From Parvicella sp963922585 (GTDB lineage: Bacteria; Bacteroidota; Bacteroidia; Flavobacteriales_D; Parvicellaceae), in the NCBI GenBank assembly GCA_963922585.1, contig CAWUIK010000006.1:1-59918 (forward strand): a stretch of DNA of 59,918 nt, in the 5' to 3' direction. This document shows positions 8,325-16,347 of the stretch, piece by piece. Both the position numbers and the translations under genes were made by a program. How positions within the stretch are numbered: the first letter of the stretch is position 1; each line of letters begins with the position of its first letter. The notes beneath the pieces are model-generated. The model saw only the letters and a program-made list of their open reading frames with translations. It was not told where the DNA came from and searched no databases.

Positions 8325-8678
8325 TTAAAATGGCAAATCATCTTCTTCATCAGCAGATGACTCAATTACAGTGTCTGGTACTTGTGGCGTAGGAGCCACG
8401 GCAGGAGCACCAGCATCTACCTTATTGATTTTCCAAGCTTGCAAATTCACATAGTATTTTCCATTGTATTCGTTTCCTCTCACGTTGAAAGCAACATCAA
8501 CATTATCGCCTACAGAAAAAGCATCTAATGCAGCCGCTTTATCTTTTACGGCTTCGAATTTTACATCTTGAGGATATTGTTCTTGAGTAGTAATTACGAA
8601 TTCTCTTTTTGAAAAACCTGAATCCCAAGTTTGTGTTTCGTTGATTACTTTAATTCTTCCGTTTAATTTTAATTCCAT
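8325..8678 (-). CDS. DUF3127 domain protein with SSB-like acidic C-terminal tip
   Basis: 117 aa matching the Bacteroidota DUF3127 family, predicted to be OB-fold-like. The domain covers residues 1-88 (MELKLNGRIKVI, then NVRGNEYNGKYYVNLQAWKI). A flexible Ala/Pro linker leads to the acidic tail SADEEDDLPF. That tail closely resembles the DDDIPF-type tip by which single-stranded DNA-binding protein recruits repair and replication partners. A role at single-stranded DNA is therefore plausible but inferred. It is a monocistronic leftward gene. Confidence 0.85.
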   Translation of the reverse strand: MELKLNGRIKVINETQTWDSGFSKREFVITTQEQYPQDVKFEAVKDKAAALDAFSVGDNVDVAFNVRGNEYNGKYYVNLQAWKINKVDAGAPAVAPTPQVPDTVIESSADEEDDLPF

Positions 8679-8776
8679 TTTGTTTTATTTTATATGCACT
8701 AATAATTAAGTTGTCGTATTTGCAAAGTTATTATTTTTTTGGTTTTTCTTAAATTTAATTTTAAGGTTTTTATTCA

Positions 8777-9670
8777 CTAATTATTGAAAGACAAAATTGT
8801 TTTCCATGCAGATTCCACGTCTTCATTCATCAAGAACTGTTTGGCTTTTTTGTTGAGTTCTTTTTCTAATTGAATAGCATCATCTTCATATTCTAGAAAA
8901 ATGTCACTCAATTCAAGCAATTTGTATTCGTTTACTTCTGTTTCATCTGGCAGCGTTTCTATACCACCCAATTGCCCAAGTTCATTAGGGCTGAAATCGC
9001 CACTTTCTATTATTTCTTTGGGAATATTATCCACACCAATTCCTTTGGTCGTAATAGGTTTTGCAATTTCAAACATCGAATTTTTATCTGCTCTGCAATA
9101 CCAATTGCCACCCATTCTTGCTACCAAATCAATTTTTAGTTGGTCTATCATTTGGTTTTCATCGAGAATGGACTCGTCTATATGAATTTTCAAAACTTCA
9201 CAAATTACTAAGTTGCCTGCTCCACCGCCTTCGCCAAGTGCTTTTACTTCGATTACTTTACATTCCATTTGCACAGGGCATTCTTTCACTCTGGCAGGTT
9301 TTACCATTTCTGAATCAACAGGCGTCAATCCGGATTTGATAAATTCATCAACGCCTTTTTCGTATGGAGAACTTGCCAAAGACATTTGATGAACCACTTC
9401 GTAATTTACAATATTGATAACCACTTCTGGAACTTCCAAAACATTCAACAATGTATCTTTAGGATCTCCTGTTCTCCCGCTATTTGCTGGAGAAAAAACG
9501 GCTATTGGAGGATTAGAACTAAAGACATTAAAAAAACTAAATGGCGCCAAATTTCTATTTCCATTTTTGTCTATCGTACTGGCAAAACATATAGGTCTTG
9601 GTCCTACAGCACCCAAAAGATAATGATGTAATTGAGGATTTTTGGTGATTGAAGTATCTATTGTAAGCAT
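8777..9670 (-). CDS. Flavin reductase family protein (flavoredoxin / DIM6-NTAB type FMN-binding)
   Basis: About 297 aa. The N-terminal flavin-reductase-like split barrel contains GAVGPRPICFAST, NLAPFSFFNVFSSNPP, GDPKDTLLNV and SSPYEKGVDEF, typical of FMN-binding proteins of the flavoredoxin group. A C-terminal about 100-residue extension is helical and charged. I chose the ATG at 9670. An upstream ATG at 9715 is in frame, but a TAnnTTTG promoter element (9692-9699) lies between them. The protein probably transfers electrons from NAD(P)H or ferredoxin to FMN or a partner; the partner is unknown. Confidence 0.85.
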   Translation of the reverse strand: MLTIDTSITKNPQLHHYLLGAVGPRPICFASTIDKNGNRNLAPFSFFNVFSSNPPIAVFSPANSGRTGDPKDTLLNVLEVPEVVINIVNYEVVHQMSLASSPYEKGVDEFIKSGLTPVDSEMVKPARVKECPVQMECKVIEVKALGEGGGAGNLVICEVLKIHIDESILDENQMIDQLKIDLVARMGGNWYCRADKNSMFEIAKPITTKGIGVDNIPKEIIESGDFSPNELGQLGGIETLPDETEVNEYKLLELSDIFLEYEDDAIQLEKELNKKAKQFLMNEDVESAWKTILSFNN

Positions 9671-9691
9671 AATGTGAACGTTTTTGAAATA

Positions 9692-9699
9692 CAAATTTA
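9692..9699 (-). promoter_or_regulatory. Bacteroidota -7 box for the flavin reductase gene
   Basis: TAAATTTG on the minus strand, an exact TAnnTTTG match 21 bp before the ATG at 9670. No well-spaced TTG -33 element is obvious. Its place argues against the upstream start at 9715. Confidence 0.55.
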
Positions 9700-9744
9700 A
9701 TTTGAATATAGGCAAAAGTAGAAGTTAGTTTTCAACATGATGAA

Positions 9745-10185
9745 TTATCCATACAATTCCACATTTACAATTTTGATCTTTCCATCAATTACTTCAAAAA
9801 AGAAAACTACAGCAGATTCATATTTAACACCTTCATAATAACTTTCAAAGTAAATTAATGCGGATTTTTGATTTGGGTTAAATTCATCAACTGTTAAGTC
9901 CGAAAATTTAAGAATTTTTAATTGCTCAAAAAACTCGGGTTCATCTAATGTTACATCTTCCCAGTTTTCTTGACCATATTCTTCTTTAATACTCAAAAAA
10001 CTTTCTAAGTTGGACTTGTCTCCGGTTTCGATAGCAGCTATAAAATCTTGCCATTGTAATTCTAACTGTTCCTCTTCTGATAAAGTTTTTTCTTCAGAAG
10101 TTGTTTTTGTTTCATTTTTTTCTTCGCAGGAAAAAATTAAAAATGAACTCATTAATAGTGTTGCGATAATTGTTAATTTATACAT
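9745..10185 (-). CDS. Small lipoprotein of unknown function
   Basis: 146 aa with a lipoprotein signal peptide and lipobox LIFSC (Cys20). A short acidic linker (EEKNETKTTSEEKTLSEEEQ) is followed by a compact domain of about 105 residues with alternating helices and strands (SALIYFESYYEGVKYESAVV, VIDGKIKIVNVELYG), an NTF2/DUF4878-like pattern. I do not recognise the family securely. It is probably anchored in the outer or inner membrane facing the periplasm. It lies 16 bp downstream of the pseudouridine synthase gene and may be cotranscribed with it. Confidence 0.7.
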   Translation of the reverse strand: MYKLTIIATLLMSSFLIFSCEEKNETKTTSEEKTLSEEEQLELQWQDFIAAIETGDKSNLESFLSIKEEYGQENWEDVTLDEPEFFEQLKILKFSDLTVDEFNPNQKSALIYFESYYEGVKYESAVVFFFEVIDGKIKIVNVELYG

Positions 10186-10201
10186 TTTGATTTTTATTTT
10201 G

Positions 10202-11263
10202 TTATTCTAATTCTGTAGTACTCGAAGAAGCATACCGTTCCCATTTTTCGAGAACTTTTACCATATCTTCAGGTAAATCCGTTTCATATTGAATCCATTC
10301 TTGGGTTTTGGGATGAGTAAATCCTAAAGATTTTGCATGAAGTGCTTGTCTTGGCAACAACTCAAAACAATTTTCTATAAAAGATTTATATTTTGAAAAA
10401 ATGGTTCCTTTCAATATTTTATCACCTCCATATTCATCATCATTAAATAAAGGGTGTCCGATATGTTGAAAATGTACTCGTATTTGATGCGTTCTTCCTG
10501 TTTCCAATCTACATTCCACAAGCGTAACGTAGCCAAATCTTTTCAAAACTTTATAATGAGTTACTGCATGTTTTCCTATTTCACTTCCCTCAGGATATAC
10601 ATCCATTACTTTTCTGTTTTTGAGACTTCTCCCTACATTTCCTCTTATGGTTCCTTCGTCTTCTAATAAATCTCCCCAAACGATAGCGTTGTATCTTCTG
10701 TAAGTAGTGCGTTCATAAAACTGATTGGCTAAGTTTGTTAAAGCATCTTCTGTTTTGGCAACTACCATAATTCCAGTAGTATTTTTATCTAAACGATGCA
10801 CCAATCCAGGTCTTCCAAAATAATCTGATGGTAAAGAAGGTAAATTTTCAAAGTGGTAGATCAAGGCATTTACTAATGTTCCTGTGTAATTTCCATATCC
10901 TGGATGCACTACCATTCCTGCTCTTTTGTTTACCAAAACGACATCATCATCTTCGTAAATAATCTCCAAAGGGATGTTTTGGGAAATGAGTTCTAATTTT
11001 CTAATGGGGTAAGGTAAAACAACAGAAATTTCATCTTTAGGTTTTACTTTATAATTGGGTTTTATAGCTTTCCCATTCACCAAGATGTTCCCATTTCTAG
11101 CGGCAACTTGTAGTTTATTTCTAGAGGTGTTGGGGAGTTTGTCCATCAAAAATTTATCAATTCTCAAATGGTCTTGCCCTTTGTCCACAACAACATTGTG
11201 ATGTTCAAACATCTCATCATTTTCTTCTAAATCTTCGTTTTCTATGTAATCCGTATCTGTCAT
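10202..11263 (-). CDS. rluD: RluD-family 23S rRNA pseudouridine synthase
   Basis: About 353 aa. An N-terminal S4 RNA-binding domain (LRIDKFLMDKLPNTSRNKLQ, NILVNGKAIKPNYKV) is followed by the RsuA/RluA catalytic domain, with HRLDKNTTG carrying the catalytic Asp and LETGRTHQIRVH near the end. It converts uridines to pseudouridine in 23S rRNA helix 69 or related sites. I set the start at the ATG at 11263. The in-frame ATG at 11305 lies upstream of the -7 box (11272-11279) and inside a hairpin, so it is unlikely. The acidic N-terminal extension (YIENEDLEENDEMFE) is common in this phylum. Confidence 0.92.
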   Translation of the reverse strand: MTDTDYIENEDLEENDEMFEHHNVVVDKGQDHLRIDKFLMDKLPNTSRNKLQVAARNGNILVNGKAIKPNYKVKPKDEISVVLPYPIRKLELISQNIPLEIIYEDDDVVLVNKRAGMVVHPGYGNYTGTLVNALIYHFENLPSLPSDYFGRPGLVHRLDKNTTGIMVVAKTEDALTNLANQFYERTTYRRYNAIVWGDLLEDEGTIRGNVGRSLKNRKVMDVYPEGSEIGKHAVTHYKVLKRFGYVTLVECRLETGRTHQIRVHFQHIGHPLFNDDEYGGDKILKGTIFSKYKSFIENCFELLPRQALHAKSLGFTHPKTQEWIQYETDLPEDMVKVLEKWERYASSSTTELE

Positions 11264-11271
11264 TTGATGGG

Positions 11272-11304
11272 CAAAGGTACAAAAAAACCACGCTGTAAAA
11301 TACA
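11272..11304 (-). promoter_or_regulatory. Promoter of the rluD-type gene (TTG-N22-TACCTTTG)
   Basis: On the minus strand, TTG (11304-11302) and TACCTTTG (11279-11272) are 22 bp apart, matching the Bacteroidota TTG-N17-23-TAnnTTTG consensus. The -7 box ends 8 bp before the ATG at 11263, so the mRNA would be leaderless or nearly so. The -33 element lies in the terminator hairpin of the preceding gene. Confidence 0.65.
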
Positions 11305-11313
11305 ACGTGGTTT
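11283..11313 (-). terminator. Terminator hairpin after the Cys-rich lipoprotein gene
   Basis: Inverted repeat AAAACCACG (11283-11291) with CGTGGTTTT (11305-11313), extended by an inner TGTA/TACA pair, followed on the minus strand by a run of T. It lies 32 bp past the stop of the leftward lipoprotein gene. Confidence 0.75.
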
Positions 11314-11344
11314 TATCAAAGTTTATTTTTGAAGTCTTTTCTGA

Positions 11345-11707
11345 TTAACACTTAGAACCTTCAGTGTGATCTTCTCCACATTTTGAAGTAGAATCAGAAG
11401 AATCTCCTTCTCCGCATTTTCCTTCCCCACATTTGTCAGCACATTTACCTTCGCTGCATTTTCCTTCACTACACTTTCCTTCATCACCATGGTCGCATGA
11501 TTTTCCTTCAGCTTTGCATTTAGCAGGATCGCATGTGCCGTCTTTTTTGCATTTAGCAGGGTCACATTTTTCACCATCTTTACAACAACTAGCCGTCTCG
11601 TCAGTTACTTCGTTGTTTTCTTCGTTTTTTTCTTCACTTCCACCACAAGAAACAGTTGTTAAAGAAAATGTTAGGAACAATCCTAAAAATAATAATAGAT
11701 TTTTCAT
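11345..11707 (-). CDS. Cysteine-rich repeat lipoprotein, possible metal-binding
   Basis: 120 aa. The lipoprotein signal peptide has lipobox TVSC (Cys21). The mature part is low-complexity and contains 14 further cysteines, in units such as KCDPAKCKKDGTCDPAKC and EGKCSEGKCSEGKC. The GKC repeats with Glu/Asp and Lys recall the small Cys-rich HvfA/bufferin-type metal-binding proteins. However, no DUF692/HvfB or HvfC partner is adjacent, and this protein is lipid-anchored. Copper or other thiophilic metal buffering in the periplasm is a reasonable inference but not shown. It has its own terminator. Confidence 0.75.
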   Translation of the reverse strand: MKNLLLFLGLFLTFSLTTVSCGGSEEKNEENNEVTDETASCCKDGEKCDPAKCKKDGTCDPAKCKAEGKSCDHGDEGKCSEGKCSEGKCADKCGEGKCGEGDSSDSTSKCGEDHTEGSKC

Positions 11708-12076
11708 TTTTGAATAAAAATTTTTAATGTTTGAATTGCAAAGTAATTGCTTTTATTTGATTCTAACAAGAAGATTGTTGTTTTTCCTTATTTATTGAAA
11801 AACTAATATGAATAAACAATTAATAATAAAAAATTACTTTTTGTTTTGTATTTGTTCATTTTTGTCTTGACACAAAAACGAACCAAAAAAGTCAAGTCTC
11901 ATTTAAGGCAATTACTGTGTAACGCGTCATTACCGTTGCTACATGCTCTTTTCTTCCTTTTTGCAAAAGAAAGAACGCACTTTCGCAACTCCCAGACGCT
12001 ATTGCTGTAAATGAGACGGATTTAATTTTTTTAAGAACAACATAGAGTTAAGACAACATTTCAGTAGTGACTAATT
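11708..12076. other. Gene-free interval of 369 bp, AT-rich, holding a nested palindromic element
   Basis: No credible coding frame is seen. The rc-side 11708-11860 is AT-rich promoter-like sequence of the Cys-rich lipoprotein. The rest is occupied by the structured element annotated at 11864-12017, followed by the 3' flank of cdsA. Confidence 0.7.
11864..12017. repeat. Nested inverted-repeat element (MITE- or REP-like candidate)
   Basis: A perfect 10-bp inverted repeat (GTCTCATTTA 11896-11905, TAAATGAGAC 12008-12017) is extended inward by GCAAT/ATTGC. It encloses a T-rich/A-rich inner hairpin (about 11949-11974). A further stem CTTGAC (11866-11871) with GTCAAG (11891-11896) lies immediately outside. 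The inner part is clearly richer in G and C than its surroundings. The architecture suggests a dispersed non-coding repeat, but only one copy is in this window. Confidence 0.5.
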
Positions 12077-12928
12077 TTAAAAAATACTCAAATGTATTTG
12101 GAACAAATGTAAATAAGTAAGGACAAATGGGGCACTGAATAAAACACCATCGAATCGGTCTAAAATACCTCCATGACCGGGTAAAATATTTCCAGAATCC
12201 TTTACGCCAACACTTCTTTTGATTTGGCTTTCGGTAAGGTCTCCCAAAGTGCCAAAAACAACAATTAGCAAAGATATAATTACCCAGTGTAAAATATTAC
12301 TCTCGGTAGTATAAGCAAAAATAAAACCTGCAATCACTGCAAAAACCATCCCTCCGATTGCCCCTTCCCAAGTTTTATTAGGGCTAATTCTCTCAAATAG
12401 TTTGTGCTTTCCAAATGCTTTTCCTGAGATATAAGCACCTGTATCATTTGCCCATTGAATTACAAAAAATGCCAATAAAAGAAGATAACTATAACCTTCT
12501 AGTTCCATTGTTTCGTTGTATTCTTCATTAAAAGTAAAGAAATTCAACATCGATAAAGGAATCACCACATAGAGAATACCCATTATCGAAAATGCAAAAT
12601 TCGTAACTGGATAATCACTTCGTCTGAATAGTTCTAAAACAACTAATAAAACTAAAAGTGGAAAAATAAAAAGTAAATATTCAAATGTTACAAACGAACC
12701 AAAACTAAATAGTGTAATGATAGCATATATAATTCCACCAACTAAAGTCGCCACTCTTTTCTTAGGTTTGAAACCGCCCTTTTCCATTAATTTGAAAAAC
12801 TCCACAAGTCCAAGCATGGAAACTATAAAGAAAAGAATTGCAACGGAATACTTGTTCCAAATTATGGAACCAATTAAGACGGATATAAATACCAATCCAG
12901 TCATGGCTCTAACTACAATTTCTTTCAA
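12077..12928 (-). CDS. cdsA: Phosphatidate cytidylyltransferase
   Basis: 283 aa with about eight TM helices and the C-terminal CDP-alcohol signature (VKDSGNILPGHGGILDRFDG, near residue 240-262), including the aspartates that bind metal and CTP. It makes CDP-diacylglycerol from phosphatidic acid and CTP, the branch point of phospholipid synthesis, in the inner membrane. The WANDTGAYISGKAFGKHKL motif is also typical. It starts 2 bp after ftsH and is cotranscribed with it. Confidence 0.95.
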   Translation of the reverse strand: MKEIVVRAMTGLVFISVLIGSIIWNKYSVAILFFIVSMLGLVEFFKLMEKGGFKPKKRVATLVGGIIYAIITLFSFGSFVTFEYLLFIFPLLVLLVVLELFRRSDYPVTNFAFSIMGILYVVIPLSMLNFFTFNEEYNETMELEGYSYLLLLAFFVIQWANDTGAYISGKAFGKHKLFERISPNKTWEGAIGGMVFAVIAGFIFAYTTESNILHWVIISLLIVVFGTLGDLTESQIKRSVGVKDSGNILPGHGGILDRFDGVLFSAPFVLTYLHLFQIHLSIF

Positions 12929-12930
12929 AA

Positions 12931-14955
12931 TTATATTTTTAGTTCTGTTGGGTTTTCTGGCATTGGAAAGTCTTTGTTTTCGCCAAAAACATCACTTAAA
13001 CTTTCTGGTTGCTTTTCTTCAATAGTTCCGAAAACTCTTTTACCAAATATTTTTTCTAAATCTTCTTTAAAAATCACTTCTTTTTTAAGAAGGATTTCAG
13101 CTAAAGCGATTAACTTATCTTTGTTTTCAGTTAGAATCTTAATAGCTCTTTGGTATTGAGATTCGATGATGTTTTTTACTTCAGAATCTATCGTTTTAGC
13201 AGTTTCTTCAGAATATGGTTTGGTAAACCCATATCTTTCTTGTGGGTCGTAATAAGAAATATTTCCTATTTTTTCGTTCAAACCATAAATAGTAACCATT
13301 GCTGTGGCTTGTTTGGTTACTTTTTCCAAATCGCTCAATGCTCCAGTACTTATTTTATTGAACATCAATTTTTCAGCAGCTCTACCACCCATTGCAGCAC
13401 ACATTTCATCTAGAATTTGTTCTGTGGTTGTGATTTGTCTCTCTTCTGGCAAATACCATGCAGCACCTAAACTTCTTCCTCTTGGAACAATAGTTACCTT
13501 TATCAACGGATTAGCATGTTCACACATCCATGATACTGTAGCATGTCCAGCCTCATGAAAAGCAATAGTTTTCTTTTCGTCTGGTGTGATGATTTTGTTC
13601 TTTTTCTCCAAACCACCCACAATTCTATCAACTGCATCCAAGAAATCTTGTTGTTCAACAGCAGGTTTTTTCTTACGTGCAGCAATTAGAGCAGCCTCAT
13701 TACAAATGTTGGCAATATCCGCACCGCTGAAACCTGGAGTTTGTTTTGCCAAGAAATCTCTGTCTAAATTGTCGGCTAATTTCAATGGTTTTAAATGCAC
13801 ATCTAAGATTTGCCTTCTCTCGTTTAAATCTGGCATATCCACATAAATTTGCCTATCGAATCTTCCTGCTCTCATTAAAGCTTTGTCAAGCACATCTGCT
13901 CTATTTGTTGCAGCCAAAATGATAACACCACTGTTGGTGCCAAAACCATCCATTTCAGTCAATAATTGGTTAAGCGTATTTTCATGTTCGTCATTAGAAC
14001 TCATATTGGCATTTCTTCCTCTGGCTTTACCAATAGCATCAATTTCATCAATAAAAATAATACATGGCGCTTTTTCTTTGGCTTGTCTAAACAAATCTCT
14101 TACTCTTGATGCTCCAACACCCACAAACATTTCTACAAAATCTGAACCTGAAAGAGAGAAGAAAGGAACTTTAGCTTCACCAGCAACAGCTTTGGCTAAT
14201 AAAGTTTTTCCAGTACCTGGAGGTCCTACAAGTAATGCTCCTTTTGGAATTTTGGCTCCTAAATCGGTATATTTTTTTGGCTGTTTTAAGAATTCTACAA
14301 TCTCTTGAATTTCTTCTTTAGCACCTTCTAATCCTGCTACGTCTTTAAAAGACACATTGGTGCTTTTTCCTTGTCCAAAAACTTGTGCTTTGGATTTCCC
14401 AATACTAAATATTTGGCTTCCGCCACCGCCACCACCAGACATTCTTCTCATGATGATAACCCAAATTACTATCATCAAACCAATAGGCAATATCCAACCT
14501 AGTAAATCTCTTCCCATGGTGTTGGTTTCTTCGATATTGTATTTGAAATTTGGATATTTTTCTGACCAAGCATCTAGTTTTGCGTCAAAATTTTCAGGGC
14601 TCAACAATTTAAAATAAAAGTGAGGACCTTTTTTAGGACCGCCAAGCACACTATTTTCTGCTTTTGGTTTATTTTTTTTTTCGTAAAAAGACAATTTTTT
14701 TCCCTCCTCATTAAGGTAAACCTCAACAAGACTTTTGTCCATTACAACGATTTTCTCTACCGCATTAGAATCTAATAACTGAGTCTCAAATTCTTTTTCA
14801 GTAATTTTTTTCATGTTGGTTCCCCAATCCATAAGGGTTAGTCCAATCAACACTATTGCAATAATTGCATATATCCAATAAAAATTAAAAGAGGGTTTAT
14901 TACCCCCATTATTTCCTCCCAATGGATTTGGTTTTTTCTTATTATTCTCTGACAT
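12931..14955 (-). CDS. ftsH: ATP-dependent zinc metalloprotease FtsH
   Basis: 674 aa. TM helix at about 25-42, periplasmic region, second TM at about 151-170, a Gly run (174-179), then the AAA+ module with Walker A GPPGTGKT (244-251), Walker B FIDEID (301-306) and the second region of homology (about 350-371). The M41 peptidase site is HEAGH (467-471). A hexameric inner-membrane protease that degrades misassembled membrane proteins and regulatory proteins. The periplasmic domain is longer than in E. coli FtsH, as usual for this phylum. It lies 24 bp after rsfS in an rsfS-ftsH-cdsA operon. Confidence 0.97.
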   Translation of the reverse strand: MSENNKKKPNPLGGNNGGNKPSFNFYWIYAIIAIVLIGLTLMDWGTNMKKITEKEFETQLLDSNAVEKIVVMDKSLVEVYLNEEGKKLSFYEKKNKPKAENSVLGGPKKGPHFYFKLLSPENFDAKLDAWSEKYPNFKYNIEETNTMGRDLLGWILPIGLMIVIWVIIMRRMSGGGGGGSQIFSIGKSKAQVFGQGKSTNVSFKDVAGLEGAKEEIQEIVEFLKQPKKYTDLGAKIPKGALLVGPPGTGKTLLAKAVAGEAKVPFFSLSGSDFVEMFVGVGASRVRDLFRQAKEKAPCIIFIDEIDAIGKARGRNANMSSNDEHENTLNQLLTEMDGFGTNSGVIILAATNRADVLDKALMRAGRFDRQIYVDMPDLNERRQILDVHLKPLKLADNLDRDFLAKQTPGFSGADIANICNEAALIAARKKKPAVEQQDFLDAVDRIVGGLEKKNKIITPDEKKTIAFHEAGHATVSWMCEHANPLIKVTIVPRGRSLGAAWYLPEERQITTTEQILDEMCAAMGGRAAEKLMFNKISTGALSDLEKVTKQATAMVTIYGLNEKIGNISYYDPQERYGFTKPYSEETAKTIDSEVKNIIESQYQRAIKILTENKDKLIALAEILLKKEVIFKEDLEKIFGKRVFGTIEEKQPESLSDVFGENKDFPMPENPTELKI

Positions 14956-14979
14956 TATTGTTTTATTATTCTCTAAAAA

Positions 14980-15351
14980 TTAATTCACTTCTATTCTTTC
15001 AATGGGTGCGTCTCCCCACAAACCTTCTAAATCGTAAAACACTCTAGACTCTCTTTGAAAAATATGTGCTACAACATCCACATAATCTTCTAAAAGCCAT
15101 TCAGTGCTTTGTTTTCCTTCACTGTGCCAAGGTTTTTCTCCTAAATCCTCTAAAACAGTTTTGTATATCGAACCAGCAATTCCCTCCATGTGTGTATTGG
15201 AATCACCATGAGCGATTACAAAAAAATCAGATACTGCTCCACGAACATTTCTTAAGTCAATACAAACGATATCTTTCGCTTTCAGATTTTGCATCCCTTT
15301 GATTACAGCCTCTTTTAAAGCTTCTGAAGTAACATTTTTTTTCTTAGTCAT
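14980..15351 (-). CDS. rsfS: Ribosomal silencing factor RsfS (Iojap/YbeB)
   Basis: 123 aa covering the whole family length. Motifs include DIVCIDLRNVRGAVSDFFVI, HGDSNTHMEGIAGSI, KPWHSEGKQSTEWLLEDYVDVVAHIF and the end YDLEGLWGDAPI. RsfS binds ribosomal protein L14 and blocks subunit joining in stationary phase or starvation. It is the first gene of the leftward operon with ftsH and cdsA, and is divergent from birA. Confidence 0.95.
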   Translation of the reverse strand: MTKKKNVTSEALKEAVIKGMQNLKAKDIVCIDLRNVRGAVSDFFVIAHGDSNTHMEGIAGSIYKTVLEDLGEKPWHSEGKQSTEWLLEDYVDVVAHIFQRESRVFYDLEGLWGDAPIERIEVN

Positions 15352-15374
15352 TATTATTTTTCATCTTTGCTGAG

Positions 15375-15401
15375 CAAAAGTAACTAATTATTCTATTACA
15401 A
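15375..15401 (-). promoter_or_regulatory. Promoter of the rsfS-ftsH-cdsA operon
   Basis: Minus strand TTG (15401-15399), 16-bp spacer, TACTTTTG (15382-15375), an exact TAnnTTTG match. It lies 23 bp before the rsfS ATG. Confidence 0.6.
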
Positions 15402-15436
15402 GCTCAAAAGTCATATAAATTCAATGCAAATAAGGT

Positions 15437-16189
15437 ATGCAATTTAACACCATTTTTACAGGAAAGCAATTTGTTGAATTAGATTCCGTGGATTCAACGA
15501 ACAATTACGCTGCCAAACTGATAACACAGACAAAAGTACTAGATGGGACTGTAATAATGGCACACTTTCAAGAAAAGGGCCGTGGACAACAAGGTAACGA
15601 ATGGCATTCTAACCCAAGCGAAAACCTTATGTGCTCTACTATTTATGTGCTGAATAAGTTGTCTTCTCAACATGTTTTTCAAGTCAGTAAAATGGCGGCA
15701 TTGGCAGTAAAAGATACTTTAGAAAAACTACTCAACGAAACCGTTTTTATCAAATGGCCAAATGATATTTATATAAAAAACAAAAAAATATCAGGTATGC
15801 TTATTGAAAATCAATGGCAAGGCAATCGATTGATTACCATTATAGGAATTGGAATCAACGTGAATCAAACAGATTTTGAAAGTCATCTAAACGCTATGAG
15901 TTGTAAGTTGCTTTCCAACAAAAACTGGGATGTTAATATAGTTTTGAAAGAATTAATTGAAAACCTAGAAAGAAGATTTCTTCAACTTAGATCCGACCAA
16001 AAAAACTTATTGAACCAAGAATATACTGAAGGATTACTTTTTTATAATCAAAGTAGAAGTTTTAGAGCACAAAACGAACTTTTCCAAGGTAGAATTACAG
16101 AAGTTTTGGATTCTGGACATTTAATAATTACAACCCCAAGCGGAGAAGAAAGAATCTTTGCTTTTAAAGAAGTGGAGTTTGTTTTTTAG
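15437..16189 (+). CDS. birA: Biotin-[acetyl-CoA-carboxylase] ligase, class I
   Basis: 250 aa without an N-terminal helix-turn-helix, so a class I (non-repressor) biotin protein ligase. Motifs: SVDSTNNYAAKL, the biotinyl-AMP loop GRGQQGNEWHS, FIKWPNDIYIKNKKISGML and GIGINVNQ. It biotinylates the biotin carboxyl carrier protein of acyl-CoA carboxylases. It is divergently arranged with rsfS over an 85-bp intergenic region, an order often seen in Bacteroidota. Confidence 0.95.
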   Translation: MQFNTIFTGKQFVELDSVDSTNNYAAKLITQTKVLDGTVIMAHFQEKGRGQQGNEWHSNPSENLMCSTIYVLNKLSSQHVFQVSKMAALAVKDTLEKLLNETVFIKWPNDIYIKNKKISGMLIENQWQGNRLITIIGIGINVNQTDFESHLNAMSCKLLSNKNWDVNIVLKELIENLERRFLQLRSDQKNLLNQEYTEGLLFYNQSRSFRAQNELFQGRITEVLDSGHLIITTPSGEERIFAFKEVEFVF

Positions 16190-16315
16190 TTTCACAATTT
16201 AACAAAATGAAAATTTAACAATGTACCAATTGTTAATCATTCAACCGAACAACAAAAAACCAAAAAGATAAACCTTTCTTCCTTTACTTAATATCGTGTT
16301 TTTGTTTTTTAGAAA

Positions 16316-16323
16316 TATCTTTG
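16316..16323 (+). promoter_or_regulatory. -7 box for the CPBP protease gene
   Basis: TATCTTTG, an exact TAnnTTTG match 24 bp before the TTG start at 16348. No properly spaced -33 TTG was found. Confidence 0.5.
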
Positions 16324-16347
16324 TAAAATTATACAACATAAAAATAA

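Noticed and set aside
11345..11577. Tandem CCTTCxCTxCATTTT-type repeats resembling a short repeat array or CRISPR
   Set aside because: They are in frame and encode the EGKC repeats of the Cys-rich lipoprotein; units are only about 15 bp and lack unique spacers.
11323..11577. 84-aa open frame on the minus strand overlapping the Cys-rich gene
   Set aside because: It is the shifted frame of a low-complexity repeat, lacks a signal or fold, and runs through the terminator region.
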